NCBI RefSeq assembly: GCF_040958095.1
Contig: NC_091219.1
Coordinates: 26,564,523-26,628,522, forward strand
Source of the DNA: Procambarus clarkii
Lineage: Eukaryota; Arthropoda; Malacostraca; Decapoda; Cambaridae
DNA length: 64,000 bases
Reading direction: 5' to 3'
The notes beneath the pieces are model-generated. The model did no database searches, had not been told where the DNA came from, and saw only the letters and a program-made list of their open reading frames with translations. Both the position numbers and the translations under genes were made by a program. Positions 30,650 through 42,051 of this stretch are shown here, piece after piece (the stretch's first letter is position 1; each line of letters begins with the position of its first letter).

Positions 30650-32095
30650 TTCCATGTATGACTAACCTCCCCATTTCTACCCACACCCATTTCCACCCAC
30701 ACACACCCTCCCCATCTCCCACAATCACTGTATTTTTACTACACACTACCTCCATCACTGAGACCAAAAGGTTGCAACCAGAATGCAAATCTGTTATCTG
30801 AACATATACTTTTTTCTCATTAGAATCTGCATACACTAATATTTGAATAAATGCTGAACTCTACAGCCTTGAGACAGAACATTGTATATCTGATGACTTC
30901 GTGCAGGCCTTGAGGGAGTGGACATCCCCTTTAAGAGCCGACCCTCTTCCCCTTCCCCTCAGACCTCCTATAACACTCGCCATCCAATCACCAGTCATTG
31001 TACAAAGTTTAACGAGGCTAGGTTCAAATGTCTAGCCTCGAACCTTTTATAGATACAGATAATGGGTTTGAACAATTAGTCCGAAATTTGCTCGGTTTAC
31101 GCATTGTCCAACACTGGGCCCTTGTAGCAAAATCCCAAGGTCAATAAGTTGACCTCCCTTCCCCCCAGAGATGGGACCAGTGGGTGTAGTTGACCCCAAT
31201 ACTTGATAACCTGCTATTAATGGCAAATTTTATCATGGCGGAGGCTGCTAAGGGTTGAAGTGGCGCCTCTCTTGCGCCTCTTCTCGAGTTGTGTTTATTT
31301 GTAGCCGCCATTTTGTGTCGTGTGTGTTTAGTTCTAAACCATCATGCTTGTGTCCGGCCTTGTAGGTTCTCGAGCGTAGCTGTGGTGTAGTTTAGGGTCA
31401 GTCGAGGCACGCCATGAGGCCGGCTGTTTGATCTACTGGGAAGTAGTCGTGTATTATACTTGAGTTGTTCTTCACAGGACCATAAGCACCGTCAGGACAC
31501 GGTGTTGCCAAGAGCGTACGTGCGTGAGTGCATGCGTGCGTGCGGGTACGTGTGTGTGGGTGTGATTTTTTTCGTAAACGAGCTGATACCAAATGGTATC
31601 ATTTATCTTCTAAGCCTGGCAGTCACTCGAGAATGATAAGTTGTCAAGAGTATTCCTGTGATTACGCAGCGTTGACTGTCACCCACCAAATTACTATCTG
31701 ACGCACAAGACCATACTCTGTTAACTCCAACACGGAACCAGCACATCACCTAAACGTCTCTGAAACTCAATACACACAAAATCTGAAATGTGAAAGGCTC
31801 GCATCATTAAGCAACTTCTCTGAACTAGAGTCAGCGGGGAGAACTAACTTTTTAAGATCGACGTCGGACAAGGACGGCTTTCATACACGGGGTTATTAGG
31901 CAAAACTGGCCGAGATTGGCTTTAATTTTACCCGTATAATCTAGTACATTTAGTGCCAGGGATAGATTAGGGTGTTCCAAGGACAGAATGTGGGTCGAGT
32001 GATTATGGGGTTAGTTGCCATGGAATTCAAGAGGTAACCTTGAAGAAATAAGGACTTTATGGATCATATATGGCATGGGTGCTTGTATTACATTA
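30650..32095. other. Unassigned stretch, includes a CpG/YY1 patch
   Basis: No gene model supported. Promoter-like features at 31230-31410 are listed separately. Confidence 0.35.
31230..31410 (+). promoter_or_regulatory. Candidate CpG-rich core promoter
   Basis: ATCATGGCGG at about 31232 and GCCGCCATTTTG at about 31303 are YY1/Pho-type motifs in both orientations. TCAGTC at about 31398 fits an arthropod initiator. CpG density is higher than in the flanks. No downstream exon was found, so this is a motif-level suggestion only. Confidence 0.25.
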
Positions 32096-32108
32096 GTGTG
32101 TGTGTGTG

Positions 32109-32262
32109 TACTAGTTGTGCTTGCGGAGGGTTGAGCTCTGGCTCTTTGGACCCGTCTTTCAAGCGTCAATCAACTGGTGTACAGATTCCTGAGCCTACTG
32201 GGCTCTATCATATCTACATGTGAAACTGTGTATGGAGTCAGCCTCCACCACTATTACTGTGC
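32109..32262 (-). repeat. LINE 3'-tail fragment ending in an AC tract
   Basis: Tail signature (GTTGAGCTCTGGCTCTTTGG, GTCAATCAACTGGTGTACAG, CTACTGGGCTCTATCATATC, GGAGTCAGCCTCCACCAC). On the element strand its 3' end reads GTACACACACAC. Confidence 0.7.
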
Positions 32263-32574
32263 TTGCTTGTATTCTTGTCTGTTTGTGCTTACTTTTTTTG
32301 CGAGGACTTAGTTTCAGCAATTAGCTCCCATCTATCATTATTTAATCAACACATGTACGGATTTCCAAACCCTTTTAGAGTCTGGTATATGTAAACATAT
32401 ATTATGCGTGTGGTGATCATGTCTCCGTTTGACATCTTACGAAATACGTTTTCCACTTTGGTGCTGTGTATTCCAAAACTGACCTGACGCGCGAGGTATA
32501 CAAAGGTCCTGAATGACACTAACTTTAGAGTCCTGAAGGAAGTGATGACAAATTTTGCATATGGCACTGAAGAC

Positions 32575-32642
32575 ATCCGGTTAATCCGAGTGCATCCGGT
32601 TAATCCGAGTTCATCCGGTTAATCCGAGTGCATCCGGTTGAC
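32575..32642. repeat. 19-bp repeat, about 3.5 copies
   Basis: CATCCGGTTAATCCGAGTG in tandem, one copy with TTCATC. Confidence 0.88.
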
Positions 32643-33284
32643 CCGTTCTTGAAGGCGAACCCGCTCCGTGACGGATGAGCGGGCGCTTTCAAAGCCTCAC
32701 GTTTACTCACTTAAATATGTACATTCATACATAAGCCAGTGCCGCCGTGGCATGCTGTGCCCCGTGCTTCACTTGCTTGTCCGCATGCGTCATCCATGCG
32801 GTATGAGCATTGCCTGAGTCAGACAACTCCGACTTGTTTTCATGGAAAGTATGTTATGCGCGTGGCGTGCCGTTTTTGTTTTGTACTGCCACGCGCCACC
32901 TGAGCGTCAAGTGTTTGCTCCATGCGACGCGTTTATATTGCGTCTTCAGTTCATATTTCACGTTACGTGCATAATTTGCCCTTAAAACGTATTTTTTTTC
33001 AACGCGAAATACTGGCTTTATATAACGTGAAGTGTATGACTTGTATGGTCTTTCAGTGCGCAATGCGTTATTGGTGCGCGACATGTACTGCGCAGTCGGC
33101 GCATGGGCCAATCTTTCGTTCTCCATGATGAATAGAGAGTTCTTTAGTATGAAATGTGGATGTTTACAATAATTTGTAGTGACAAAAATTGGCCACATTC
33201 CTCCTGACAGGGCTGGGATATGGCCCAATACCATATGCCACACCATGGTATAATATATATATAAAATTTCGGAAAATCGGACAA

Positions 33285-33541
33285 TTTCTTCAAAAAGAAC
33301 AGGTGTAACACAAACAAGGAGCAACGGTTTCAAGTTCAACAAGCCACAATGTAGGACTGAGAACAGGCGATGCTTTTTCACCCATAGGTTTATAAACCCA
33401 TGGAACCGCCTACCCGCCGAAGCCCTAACTGCCAAAGCTTCTCCAAGGCAAAATGGGGGGATCTTCAACAAGCCGCCGGCGTCCTGTCTCGTGGAGGCCA
33501 CTAGTCTTGACAAATTTAATACGCAGCATAGACTAAAGTAA
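33285..33541 (+). pseudogene. LINE protein C-terminal fragment
   Basis: A continuous frame ends at the TAA at 33539-33541 and includes GFKFNKPQCRTENRRCFF, THRFINPWNRLPAEAL and SLDKFNTQHRLK. This matches the terminal RRxFFTHR...WNxLPxE...F block of CR1/Jockey-type LINE proteins. An unusual insert (NGGIFNKPPASCLVE) separates WNRLP from the last block. The larger minus-strand ORF across this region is a shadow. Confidence 0.6.
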
Positions 33542-33908
33542 GGTGTATATACACACACAAGCAAGGAACACCTCGCTGTATATATATATCCCTTATTTGA
33601 CCGACTACAAGATTGGTAAGAGTGGATAAAAGATTGGAAAAGGATGGGAGGTTGGTTAGAGATAGAGGATAGGAAAGAAAGGAGCTTGACCACTAGTGGT
33701 TTGTGTGTGAAATGTGTGGTATTGAGTGTGCTGTGGGTTGGTTAGTCATTCCGGCCTCATCGTAACATCTGACAAACTTTGTTTTCTCGGTAGGCGATAT
33801 GGTCACGGAGGGAGGAGGCTGAATATTTTATTTGACTGGAATTAACACCATTAGAGTAGTGCTTAGGTGGATTATTTATGCTTTATTACTTTATGGGTTT
33901 TTGTTGTT

Positions 33909-34020
33909 AGCTGGTGTAATACTGATAGGCTATGAATCAATAGGCTGGTGTGATATCCATAGGCTATGAATTAATAGGCTGGTGTGATATCCATAGGCTA
34001 TGAATTAATAGGCTGGTGTG
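33909..34020. repeat. 35-bp repeat, about 3 copies
   Basis: GGCTGGTGTGATATCCATAG followed by GCTATGAATTAATA, head to tail; the first copy is diverged. Confidence 0.85.
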
Positions 34021-34251
34021 AATGATTTTTCTTAACGAATTATGCTGCTTTAACTGATTTCTAGATTTTATTCACGTGAATTGTATGTAAAATACAGCTT
34101 TTTATATTTGAAAATTGTATGGGATCACTACTCATTGATTAATTGATTTTACGTGACATTAATGATAAATTTAAATCCGGTCAAAGAAACTAGGCTACAA
34201 CATCGGGTTAAGTAGTGAGCATTCCCGACTTGGGAACATCTGAGGTGCTTG

Positions 34252-34429
34252 ATGATTGATTGATGAAGATTAAGCCACCCAAGAGGTGGCACGGGCATGA
34301 ATAGCCCGTAAGTGGTGGCCCTTTCGAGCCATTACCAGTATCAAAAATTGATACTGGAGATCTGTGGAGGCGCAACTGCACCCTGCGTGACGGGAGATGT
34401 CTCCCGGACCAAATGGTGACCAAATGGTG
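34252..34429 (-). mobile_element. Hairpin-chain retroposon, near full length
   Basis: Seen: flanked by an exact 11-bp duplication TGAGGTGCTTG (34241-34251 and 34430-34440). On the minus strand it runs from the CCATTTGGTCC region through GGGAGA-CA-TCTCCC, AGTATCA-loop-TGATACT, TGGCTC-GAAA-GGGCCA, ACGGGC-loop-GCCCGT and GCCACC-TCTTG-GGTGGC to an AATCTTCATCAATCAAT tail. The unoccupied form of its target occurs at 35104-35156. No tRNA, 5S or 7SL promoter was recognised. Confidence 0.85.
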
Positions 34430-34481
34430 TGAGGTGCTTGGTGGACTAGGCTTTATATAGAGCATTAAGTGCACAGGCTTC

Positions 34482-34545
34482 CCTTTATGGGCTATTCATG
34501 CCCGTGCCATCTCTTGGGTAGCTTAATCTTCATCAATCAATCGTT
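34482..34545 (+). mobile_element. Hairpin-chain retroposon, 5'-truncated copy
   Basis: Keeps the last two hairpins and the CATCAATCAATC tail. It is flanked by an exact 10-bp duplication CACAGGCTTC (34472-34481 and 34546-34555). Truncation at the 5' end with a target duplication is typical of LINE-driven insertion. Confidence 0.8.
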
Positions 34546-35103
34546 CACAGGCTTCAGCACTCGGCCAAGTATTAATTACGTGGACTTGATTATGGAATAT
34601 TGGAATACAAGTAGGCTGTGCCGATTAATAACAAAAAAATATTATGTAGAATTGCAAGGAAAATGTGGTGTGGAAAATAATTTCTCATAGTTGACATGTG
34701 TTTGTGACTATAAATTTTAAATTTGGTGTTATAAATTTTAGATTTTGTGTTATTATACAATTCATTTGTTTAAGCTTGACATAAAAACGCAGTTTTTTTC
34801 CTCTATAATGGATGAGGGACCTATTTAATAGAAGTGAATGTGATCGTCGGAATGAATGTGATAGATTATAGGAAGTTTTGGGAAAAACTTGAAAAGCTTG
34901 AGGGAGTTTGTTAAAACATTGACTACAGGCTATGATAGGATGTCCTATACTTGGCAGAGATCCTTCATTCCAACTCGTGACGGGTCAGTTGGCCTTGTGG
35001 ATGGCGTGACTAACTGACGGGCAAGGCACTATAGTTAGTCACTTAAGAGGTCCACCAAGGACTCCACCCAATGGCTTCCTAAAAGCTAACATAAATTAAC
35101 AAA

Positions 35104-35156
35104 TCCCGACTTGGGATCATCTGAGGTGTTTGGTGGACTAGGCTTTAAATAGAGCA
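35104..35156 (+). repeat. Unoccupied paralogue of the 34241 insertion site
   Basis: CCCGACTTGGGATCATCTGA, GGTGTTTGGTGGACTAGGCT, TTAAATAGAGCA. The same sequence around 34224-34464 is split by the hairpin-chain element after TGAGGTGCTTG. Confidence 0.75.
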
Positions 35157-35159
35157 AGT

Positions 35160-35245
35160 TGTAGACGTAGGTTCGAATCCTCGTCACGGCCCTTGTGGAT
35201 TTGTTCATTTGATACATCACGCTATTGTGATTTCTGTGTGTAATA
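35160..35245 (+). repeat. SINE-A copy, 5'-truncated
   Basis: Starts inside the head (GTAGACGTAGGTTCGAATCC), continues CTCGTCACGGCCCTTGTGGA and keeps the tail GATACATCACGCTATTGTGA to TGTGTGTAATAA. Confidence 0.75.
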
Positions 35246-35469
35246 AAGCTAACATAACTTTCTTCCACATTATCCCCAACTACTGAGAGTTTTCATGGAA
35301 TAAATTAAACGTGATTTCACCATCTTTTCTATCTTAATCATCCGTGAGCTTATATCGCATAACAAATCAAGTCCAACTCCTAGTTCAGACGTATATCTAC
35401 AGTCAGTTGCCTCAGTGTAGAGTAGCAACCTCGCGGTTGTATATAAGCTCCTGGGATCAATCCCGATTA

Positions 35470-35580
35470 CGTTACAGCACTGCTCCTGTGCCAGGTAAGT
35501 CCACTGCGGGCTCACCATAGCCCGTGCTACCTGGCACTTTTTGTTCCCGGTAGCTGAATGTTAAACAACAACAACAACAA
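35470..35580 (+). repeat. SINE-like repeat with (CAA)n tail
   Basis: CAGGTAAGTCCACTGCGGGC, TCACCATAGCCCGTGCTACC, TGGCACTTTTTGTTCCCGGT, then an AACAACAACAACAA tail. A short interspersed element is inferred from the A-rich simple-repeat tail; only one copy is in the window. Confidence 0.45.
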
Positions 35581-35629
35581 TCCCGATTAGGTTATTAATT
35601 GAACTCTACTGCTTACCACCAGTTACGGG

Positions 35630-35772
35630 AGACATCTCCCGTCACGCAGGGTGCAGTCGCACCTCCACAGATCTCCACTATCAGCTCTTGATACTGGTAA
35701 TAGTTCAAAAGGGCCACCACTTACGGGCTATTCATGCCCGTGCCACCTTTTGGGTGGCATAATCTTCATCAA
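35630..35772 (+). mobile_element. Hairpin-chain retroposon copy
   Basis: CGGGAGACATCTCCCGTCAC, GCAGGGTGCAGTCGCACCTC, TTACGGGCTATTCATGCCCG and CACCTTTTGGGTGGC with the tail TCATCAATT. The first hairpin is missing, and one stem has a mismatch (ACTATCA against TGATACT). Confidence 0.8.
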
Positions 35773-36068
35773 TTACCACCAGTCGAGTGGTACCTGCTTT
35801 GAGTTAGCCTGATCTTCGGTTTCCTTGCCAGATATCGTGACCAGGAAAATATCATTCGGGAAATGGTGTCATAACTCGGTGCCCTACACAGAACAGCGAT
35901 ACTAACGTCCTAAGAATACGTTAATACCTAAGTATTATTGCAAGTGAATGATTCATAAGGCGGCACTTATCATGTGTTGCGATGTTACTAATGTGTATCG
36001 CTCATTCCACCTCCAGCCCCGCTCATGGTAGCGGGGTTAAACCAGCACCATGATGCTAACGGCGATGA

Positions 36069-36365
36069 TAAACCTCCTCACCCAACTGTTATCAAGGATG
36101 CCTTATCACCTCCGCATTGTTATCGGGGATGCCAAGCTGCCTCCACGCTGTTATCGGGGATGCCAAACCTTCTCCTCCCACGTTATCGACTATGCCAATC
36201 CTCTCCGCTGTTATCGGCGATGCCAATACCACTTTCACGCTGTTATCGGCGATGCGAAGCCTCCTCCACGCTGTAATCAATTATGCCAAATCTCCACGCT
36301 GTTACCGGCAGTGCCAAACCACCTCAGCCACTTATCGGCGACGCCAGACCTCCTACTCCACTGTT
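36069..36365. repeat. Imperfect minisatellite of about 30 bp, about 9 copies
   Basis: Repeated CTGTTATCGGCGATGCCAA with variable CCTCCTCCACG spacers; units differ more than in the other arrays. Confidence 0.75.
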
Positions 36366-36370
36366 ATTAG

Positions 36371-36637
36371 CATCTTGAGGCTATCTTGAGATGGATTTCG
36401 GGGCTTAGCGTCCCCGCGGCCCGGTTCTCGACCAGGCTTCCTTTTTGTTACACACCCCCAGGAAGCAGTCCGTAGCAGCTGTCTAACCACCCGGGTATTT
36501 ATTTACTGCTAGGTGAACAGGCGTATTAGGGTGAACGAAACTCTGCCCATTTGTCTCCGCCTCCACCGGGGATCAAACCCGGAACCTCAGGACTACGAAT
36601 CCCGAGCGCTGTCCACTCAGCTGTCAGGCCCCTGCTA
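36371..36637 (-). mobile_element. SINE-B copy, left half of an inverted pair
   Basis: Inverted SINE-B with head GGGCCTGACAGCTGAGTGGA, T arm CCGGGTTTGATCCCCGG and a short inserted block TTTTTGTTACACACCCCC in the body. The same block is in the partner at 36688-36928, so the two are sister copies. Confidence 0.85.
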
Positions 36638-36687
36638 ATAACAGTCCTGCGCCTTGTTTGAGTGGGAGCTCTGCACTTTCCTCAGAT

Positions 36688-36928
36688 GCCCTTCGTAGTC
36701 CTGAGGTTCCGGGTTCGATCCCCGGTGGAGGCGGAGACAAATGGGCAAAAAGGTTTTTTTTTACTCTAATGCCCCTGTTACCTATCAGTAAATAGGTACC
36801 TGGGAGTTAGACAGCTGCTACGGGCTGATTCCCAGGGGGGGGTGTACCAAAAAGGAGGCCTGGTCGAGGACCGGGCCACGGGGACGCTAAAGCCCCGAGA
36901 TCATCTCAAGATAACCTCAAGATAACCA
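36688..36928 (+). mobile_element. SINE-B copy, right half of an inverted pair
   Basis: TCGTAGTCCTGAGGTTCCGG, GTTCGATCCCCGGTGGAGGC, body with GGGGGGTGTACCAAAAAGGA, tail ATCTCAAGATAACCTCAAGA. With 36371-36637 it can form a hairpin with about 240-base arms and a loop of about 50 bases. Confidence 0.85.
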
Positions 36929-37119
36929 CCTTCCTGCCTGACTGCTGGTCTGGATAGCCAAAATCCTATGTCCTTATAGTTTTTGGGATGTTGTGTTTGG
37001 ATTAGAAAATGAAATGAACACTCGGATGAAACCTAGTTTCAGAATTTTGTCATTTTCTTCTACCCAATTTGTTGTTAAATGAGTTGAATATTGCAATGAT
37101 TACATGACAATTTACATGA

Positions 37120-37285
37120 GTGACCTACGCCGACTGCATTGACCATTGCACTACATAAGTAGAAGGTCCTTGATTCAATTACCGGGTGGAATGAGAGGCT
37201 CTTGCAGATTTCCTCAATTCCAATGGCTCTGTTCAACTAGCAATACATAAGTACCTGGTTAGGTACTTGTGCATAATATGCTACT
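37120..37285 (+). repeat. Possible degraded SINE
   Basis: CCTTGATTCAATTACCGGGT resembles a decayed B box (GATTCAATTAC), followed by a body with TTGCAGATTTCCTC and ATACATAAGTACCTGG. Weak call. Confidence 0.25.
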
Positions 37286-37291
37286 ATCTAC

Positions 37292-39072
37292 AGGTGGTAG
37301 TGGACCCATACCCATCCTAGGGGTGGTAGTGGACCCATACCCATCCTAGGCGTGGTAGTGGACCCCATACCCATCCTAGGGGTGGTAGTGAACCCAATAC
37401 CCATCCTAGGCGTGGTAGTGGACCCCATACCCATCCTAGGGGTGGTAGTGGACCCATACCCATCCTAGGGGTGGTAGTGGACCCCATACCCATCCTAGGG
37501 GTGGTAGTGGACCCCATACCCATCCTAGGGGTGGTAGTGGACCCCATACCAATCCTAGGGGTGGTAGTGGACCCCATACCAATCGTAGGGGTGGTAGTGG
37601 ACCCCATCTTAGGGGTGGTAGTGGACCCCATCTTAGGGGTGGTAGTGGACCCCATACCCATCCTAGGGGTGGTAGTGGACCTCATACCCATCCTAGGGGT
37701 GGTAGTGGACCCCATACCCATCCTAGGGGTGGTAGTGGACCCCATACCAATCCTAGGGGTGGTAGTGGACCTCATACCCATCCTAGGGGTGGTAGTGGAC
37801 CCCATACCCATCCTAGGGGTGGTAGTGGACCCCATACCAATCCTAGGGGTGGTAGTGGACCCCATACCAATCCTAGGGGTGGTAGTGGACCCCATACCCA
37901 TCCTAGGGGTGGTAGTGGACCTCATACCCATCCTAGGGGTGTAGTGGACCCCATACCAATCGTAGAAGTGGTAGTGGACCCCCATACCCATCCTAGGGGT
38001 GGTAGTGGACCCCCATACCCATCCTAGGGGTGGTAGTGGACCCCATACCCATCCTAGGCGTGGTAGTGGACCCCATACCCATCCTAGGCGTGGTAGTGGA
38101 CCCCATACCCATCCTAGGCGTGGTAGTGGACCCCATACCCATCCTAGGGGTGGTAGTGGACCCCATACCCATCCTAGGCGTGGTAGTGGACCCCATACCC
38201 ATCCTAGGGGTGGTAGTGGACCCCATACCCATCCTAGGGGTGGTAGTGGACCCCATACCCATCCTAGGGGTGGTAGTGGACCCCATACCCATCCTAGGCG
38301 TGGTAGTGGACCCCATACCCATCCTAGGGGTGGTAGTGGACCCCATACCCATCCTAGGGGTGGTAGTGGACCCCATACCCATCCTAGGGGTGGTAGTGGA
38401 CCCCATACCCATCCTAGGCGTGGTAGTGGACCCCATACCCATCCTAGGGGTGGTAGTGGACCCCATACCCATCCTACGGGTGGTAGTGGACCCCATACCC
38501 ATCCTAGGCGTGGTAGTGGACCCCATACCCATCCTAGGGGTGGTAGTGGACCCCATACCCATCCTAGGGGTGGTAGTGGACCCCATACCCATCCTAGGGG
38601 TGTAGTGGACCCCATACCAATCGTAGGGGTGGTAGTGGACCCCATACCCATCCTAGGGGTGGTAGTGGACCCCATACCCATCCTAGGGGTGGTAGTGGAC
38701 CCCATACCCATCCTAGGGGTGGTAGTGGACCCCATACCCATCCTAGGGGTGGTAGTGGACCCCATACCAATCGTAGGGGTGGTAGTGGACCCCATACCCA
38801 TCCTAGGGGTGGTAGTGGACCCCATACCCATCCTAGGGGTGGTAGTGGACCCCATACCAATCGTAGGGGTGGTAGTGGACCCCATACCCATCCTAGGGGT
38901 GGTAGTTGGCCTTATATTCATCCTAGGGGTGGTAGTGGACCCCATACACATCCTAGGGGTGGTAATGGACCCCATACCCATCCTAGGGGTGGTAGTGAAC
39001 CCCATACCCATCCTAGGGGTGGTAATGGACCCCATACCCATCCTAGGGGTGGTAGTGAACCCCATACCCATC
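37292..39072. repeat. 30-bp minisatellite, about 59 copies
   Basis: The unit is GGTGGTAGTGGACCCCATAC then CCATCCTAGG. Main variants: GGCG for GGGG in the joint, CCAATC for CCCATC, CAATCGTAG, and occasional 29/31-bp units that shift frame. As 30 is a multiple of three, decapeptide ORFs (GMGSTTTPRM on minus, VVDPIPILGV on plus) stay open for hundreds of codons on both strands. No start context, splice site or flanking gene supports expression. Confidence 0.97.
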
Positions 39073-39659
39073 GAGTGCCTAGTTGTGGACCCTATATTAT
39101 CCATCCTGAGGATACACTGGCAGTGTTGAAGGCAGCAATGTTCAGTGTACAGGTTCCCAAGTAGGAAGACTTGAGAGACAAGACCGACGAGAGGCATCAA
39201 CATCAGAGGCTCTAGTGTCACGTGACAGACTTGACATGGTGAGAGGCAATGTTGTGTTGTGTTATCCCGTCGTTGTAGAGGTTCATTAGTACCCCGAGAC
39301 GGTCTTCGTTGCCTTCCTTACTGTCTGGCTGTGATCGTCTGAGGTGGAGGTCACGATAAGACAGTTATAAGCTTATAAATCTCAAGATAAACATACAGCT
39401 CTAACAGGCAGAACTGAAGAGGTTTGAGCTGTAGAGGGCGTGGAGGAAGGAGCTGGGAACCGCCTGACATCCTATAAGACTCGTCTTGGGACTCATACTC
39501 CAGGCGCTCGAGGAGTACCTTGGGGAGACGGAGACAGTAAGAGCGAGGAAGGTGACGGGAAGTCTTGTTCTGAAGACGAGAGGAGCGCCGAGGACCCGTC
39601 CAGCCTCACCTGGTGATCGTCGAGGACGCCACTTGTGCAGAATAATATTCTGAACAATG

Positions 39660-40038
39660 TCATCCTGGAGCTACGAGGAGAGGTTGCTAAACCTAAACCT
39701 CACGAAACTGGAAGACCGAAGAGTTAGGGGAAGACATGATCACTACCTATAAAATTTTCAGAGGAATTGACAGGGTAGATAAAGATAAACTGTTTAGCAC
39801 AGGTGAAATATCTAGTACCAAATGAGCCACAGAGACATTAGAAAACTTTTTCAATGTCAGTAGTTAACAGATGGAATGCATTAGGCAGTGATGTGGTGGA
39901 AGCTGACTCCATACAGTTTCAAATGGAGGTATGATAGACCTCAGTAGGCTCAGGAACCTGTAAACCAGTTGATCGACAGTTGAGAGGTGGGACCAAAGAA
40001 CCAGAGCTCAACCCCCGCAAGCATAGCTAGGCGAGTAC
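39660..40038 (+). pseudogene. LINE RT C-terminal fragment and 3' tail
   Basis: WSYEERLLNLNLTKLEDRR near 39670, RGRHDHYL/ITTYKIFRGIDRVDK near 39730, WNALGSDVVEADSIQFQ near 39870, then the tail AACCAGTTGATCGACAGTTG, GAGGTGGGACCAAAGAACCA and GCGAGTACAC. Several frameshifts. Confidence 0.75.
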
Positions 40039-40039
40039 A

Positions 40040-41240
40040 CCAGAAGTGGGAATGAAAAATTATCATTAAAATTTGAGCAGACTATTCTGGTGTCCACGGC
40101 AGTGGCACGGGTACTATGGTACGTGAGGAAGGGTTGGTGCCTGGTGATGGCTAATAACTGTAAATCTACCACAGAGAAACTGTGAACATTAGCATCATAG
40201 GAATTATAAGCATTATGTGACAAGCACTATAGTATCCTGATGACAGGTAGCTTCACTGATGGAACCAGATACTGGTCAGCAAGTGGGTCGCAGACCTGAT
40301 GTAATTTTTTCTAAAGCACGACTTAACCAGTGGTTTGCTTTGGGGACAGTCATAGGGCTTTTTCTTCCAGAAAATGCACCAACTCATTAACTTGAAAAAG
40401 GCAAAATTAATATTTGTATGCAGTGTAATTTATTTAATATCAAGATCAGTGGATAAATATAGCCTAAATGTCAGGAAAATTTGTGCCTTATGGATACATT
40501 TTAAATTTCCTTTACTTTCAAGTGAACCTCGGGATAATGCTGTCCCTTAACACTTACGAGCATTGTAGCTTAGAAGGAAAGATTATAATGATGGCCATCA
40601 ACAGTTTCAATTAAAATTATGCATATTACCCAGCATATGTGTACTGTAAGAGAATGTCTGTCTGCCTGTGTCCAAAGTTGGAGGCACAATGCTTGAAGCT
40701 AACCTTGCCCAAATTTGTAAATTGTCTGGGGACTGGCCTACCCTGACCAGCCTAAGTTAAATGATTTAAGAATGATTATAAATTATTCACTATCCCCACC
40801 TCCCACCCCATCCGGTTCTCACGTATTCAATTCTGGTCAAATGTAAAATATTGGCGATAACTGAAGACTTTCACCAGAAAAAATGATTTCCTTAAATACA
40901 CAAAGCAGTTTTATTAGTCCTCATTATATTTTATGAAAAGAAGGGCAAAGCCTATGGGGAAAAAGGACGAGGGGAAGAGAGGGAGATGATGGGGGAAGAA
41001 TATCTGTATTGTGTGTGTGGTGGGGGGGGGGGGGAATTATTATTTTAGATTTAGCTTCTCATAAAAGGGGAGAGGGAGAAGGATGATGTGTAGGGCTGAG
41101 GGGAGGAGGATGGACAATGGGAAGGGCCAAGGGGAGGAGGGAGTACAGTATATGGATAGATAGGAAGATGGATTGATAGATGAATAGGTGTATAAATAGG
41201 ACAAAGATAGAGGGATAGATTAATGGATGGATGAAAGTAA
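40040..41240. other. Unassigned stretch with one dispersed repeat
   Basis: Contains the partner of the 2795-2960 repeat (about 40645-40880), a G/A-rich zone at 40930-41150, and GATAGATTAATGGATGGA-type simple sequence. No gene supported. Confidence 0.35.
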
Positions 41241-41242
41241 GT

Positions 41243-41512
41243 AATTATTTATCAAAAGAAGGCACCAAACCGGGAAGGCTATGTAGCACCATCAAATGCG
41301 CAGAATAATCAGAGGGCGCTAAATATCACCAAGGATGCCAATACGAGAACAAAAACGCATAAGGCGAACGATATCAAAAGTATCCGAGTCACCAAGAATT
41401 TATTGAGGGACAGGTGACCGCAAGGGGCGGTCGGAAAGCAAGAGACACACTCGTCCTGGAAGTCAGGACATTCAAGAAGGACATGCACGACCGTAAGAGG
41501 GCAACCCGTTCT
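41243..41512 (-). pseudogene. I-type LINE 3' fragment (third copy)
   Basis: The minus strand reads PLTVVHVLLECPDFQDE in one frame, then the DTFDIVRLMRFCSRIG-type end in another, and the UTR TTTAGCGCCCTCTGATTATT. It matches the ends of the copies at 54000-54180 and 58680-58920. Confidence 0.75.
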
Positions 41513-42051
41513 CACAGAAGACAGCACATATATGACTTAATGCTTAAAGTCAATATGTTGAATGTGATTTAGTACATATGTGATATATTACCAGTTACCT
41601 TTTTTATCAAGGCCCAAACTCTTCCTCACGTACCAATTTACGTCTCACAGTACCCGTCCATCAACGTAGACAGCAGAATAGTCGTAATTGGTTCAATTAT
41701 AATGAAAATTGTAGTTTTCAGGTCCCACATGGGTTGTGAAATTTACCTACTATTGTCCATGCTCTTATAATATTACAGATCAGCTACATCCTATTGAAGG
41801 TTCGTAGTTTTGTTTTGAGAAATATCAGTTGTTCTTAGTAAATTATAATAAGCACTATAAATTATTACATAGAATAACAGTGCTTCACCAATCAATATTA
41901 TATACCATAGTTTGCGCTTTAAAAATCTTTAAAGAATGTTTTGTAGGAACGCTAACAGAAAACGATATTGTTGGAATGTTTATGGGGTAAACTACTGCAA
42001 ACTTGGGGATCACTTTCCACCCACAGGAAGGGTATGGGGTCTGTAGCGAGT

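Noticed and set aside
32854..33693. 279-codon minus ORF
   Set aside because: It lies opposite a recognisable LINE C-terminal fragment on plus (33285-33541) and has no domain or real start context.
37317..39221. 634-codon minus ORF and 376-codon plus ORF with decapeptide repeats
   Set aside because: They follow from a 30-bp tandem unit. Frame changes within the ORF at 29/31-bp units switch the peptide from GMGSTTTPRM to a different text, which a selected protein would not tolerate.
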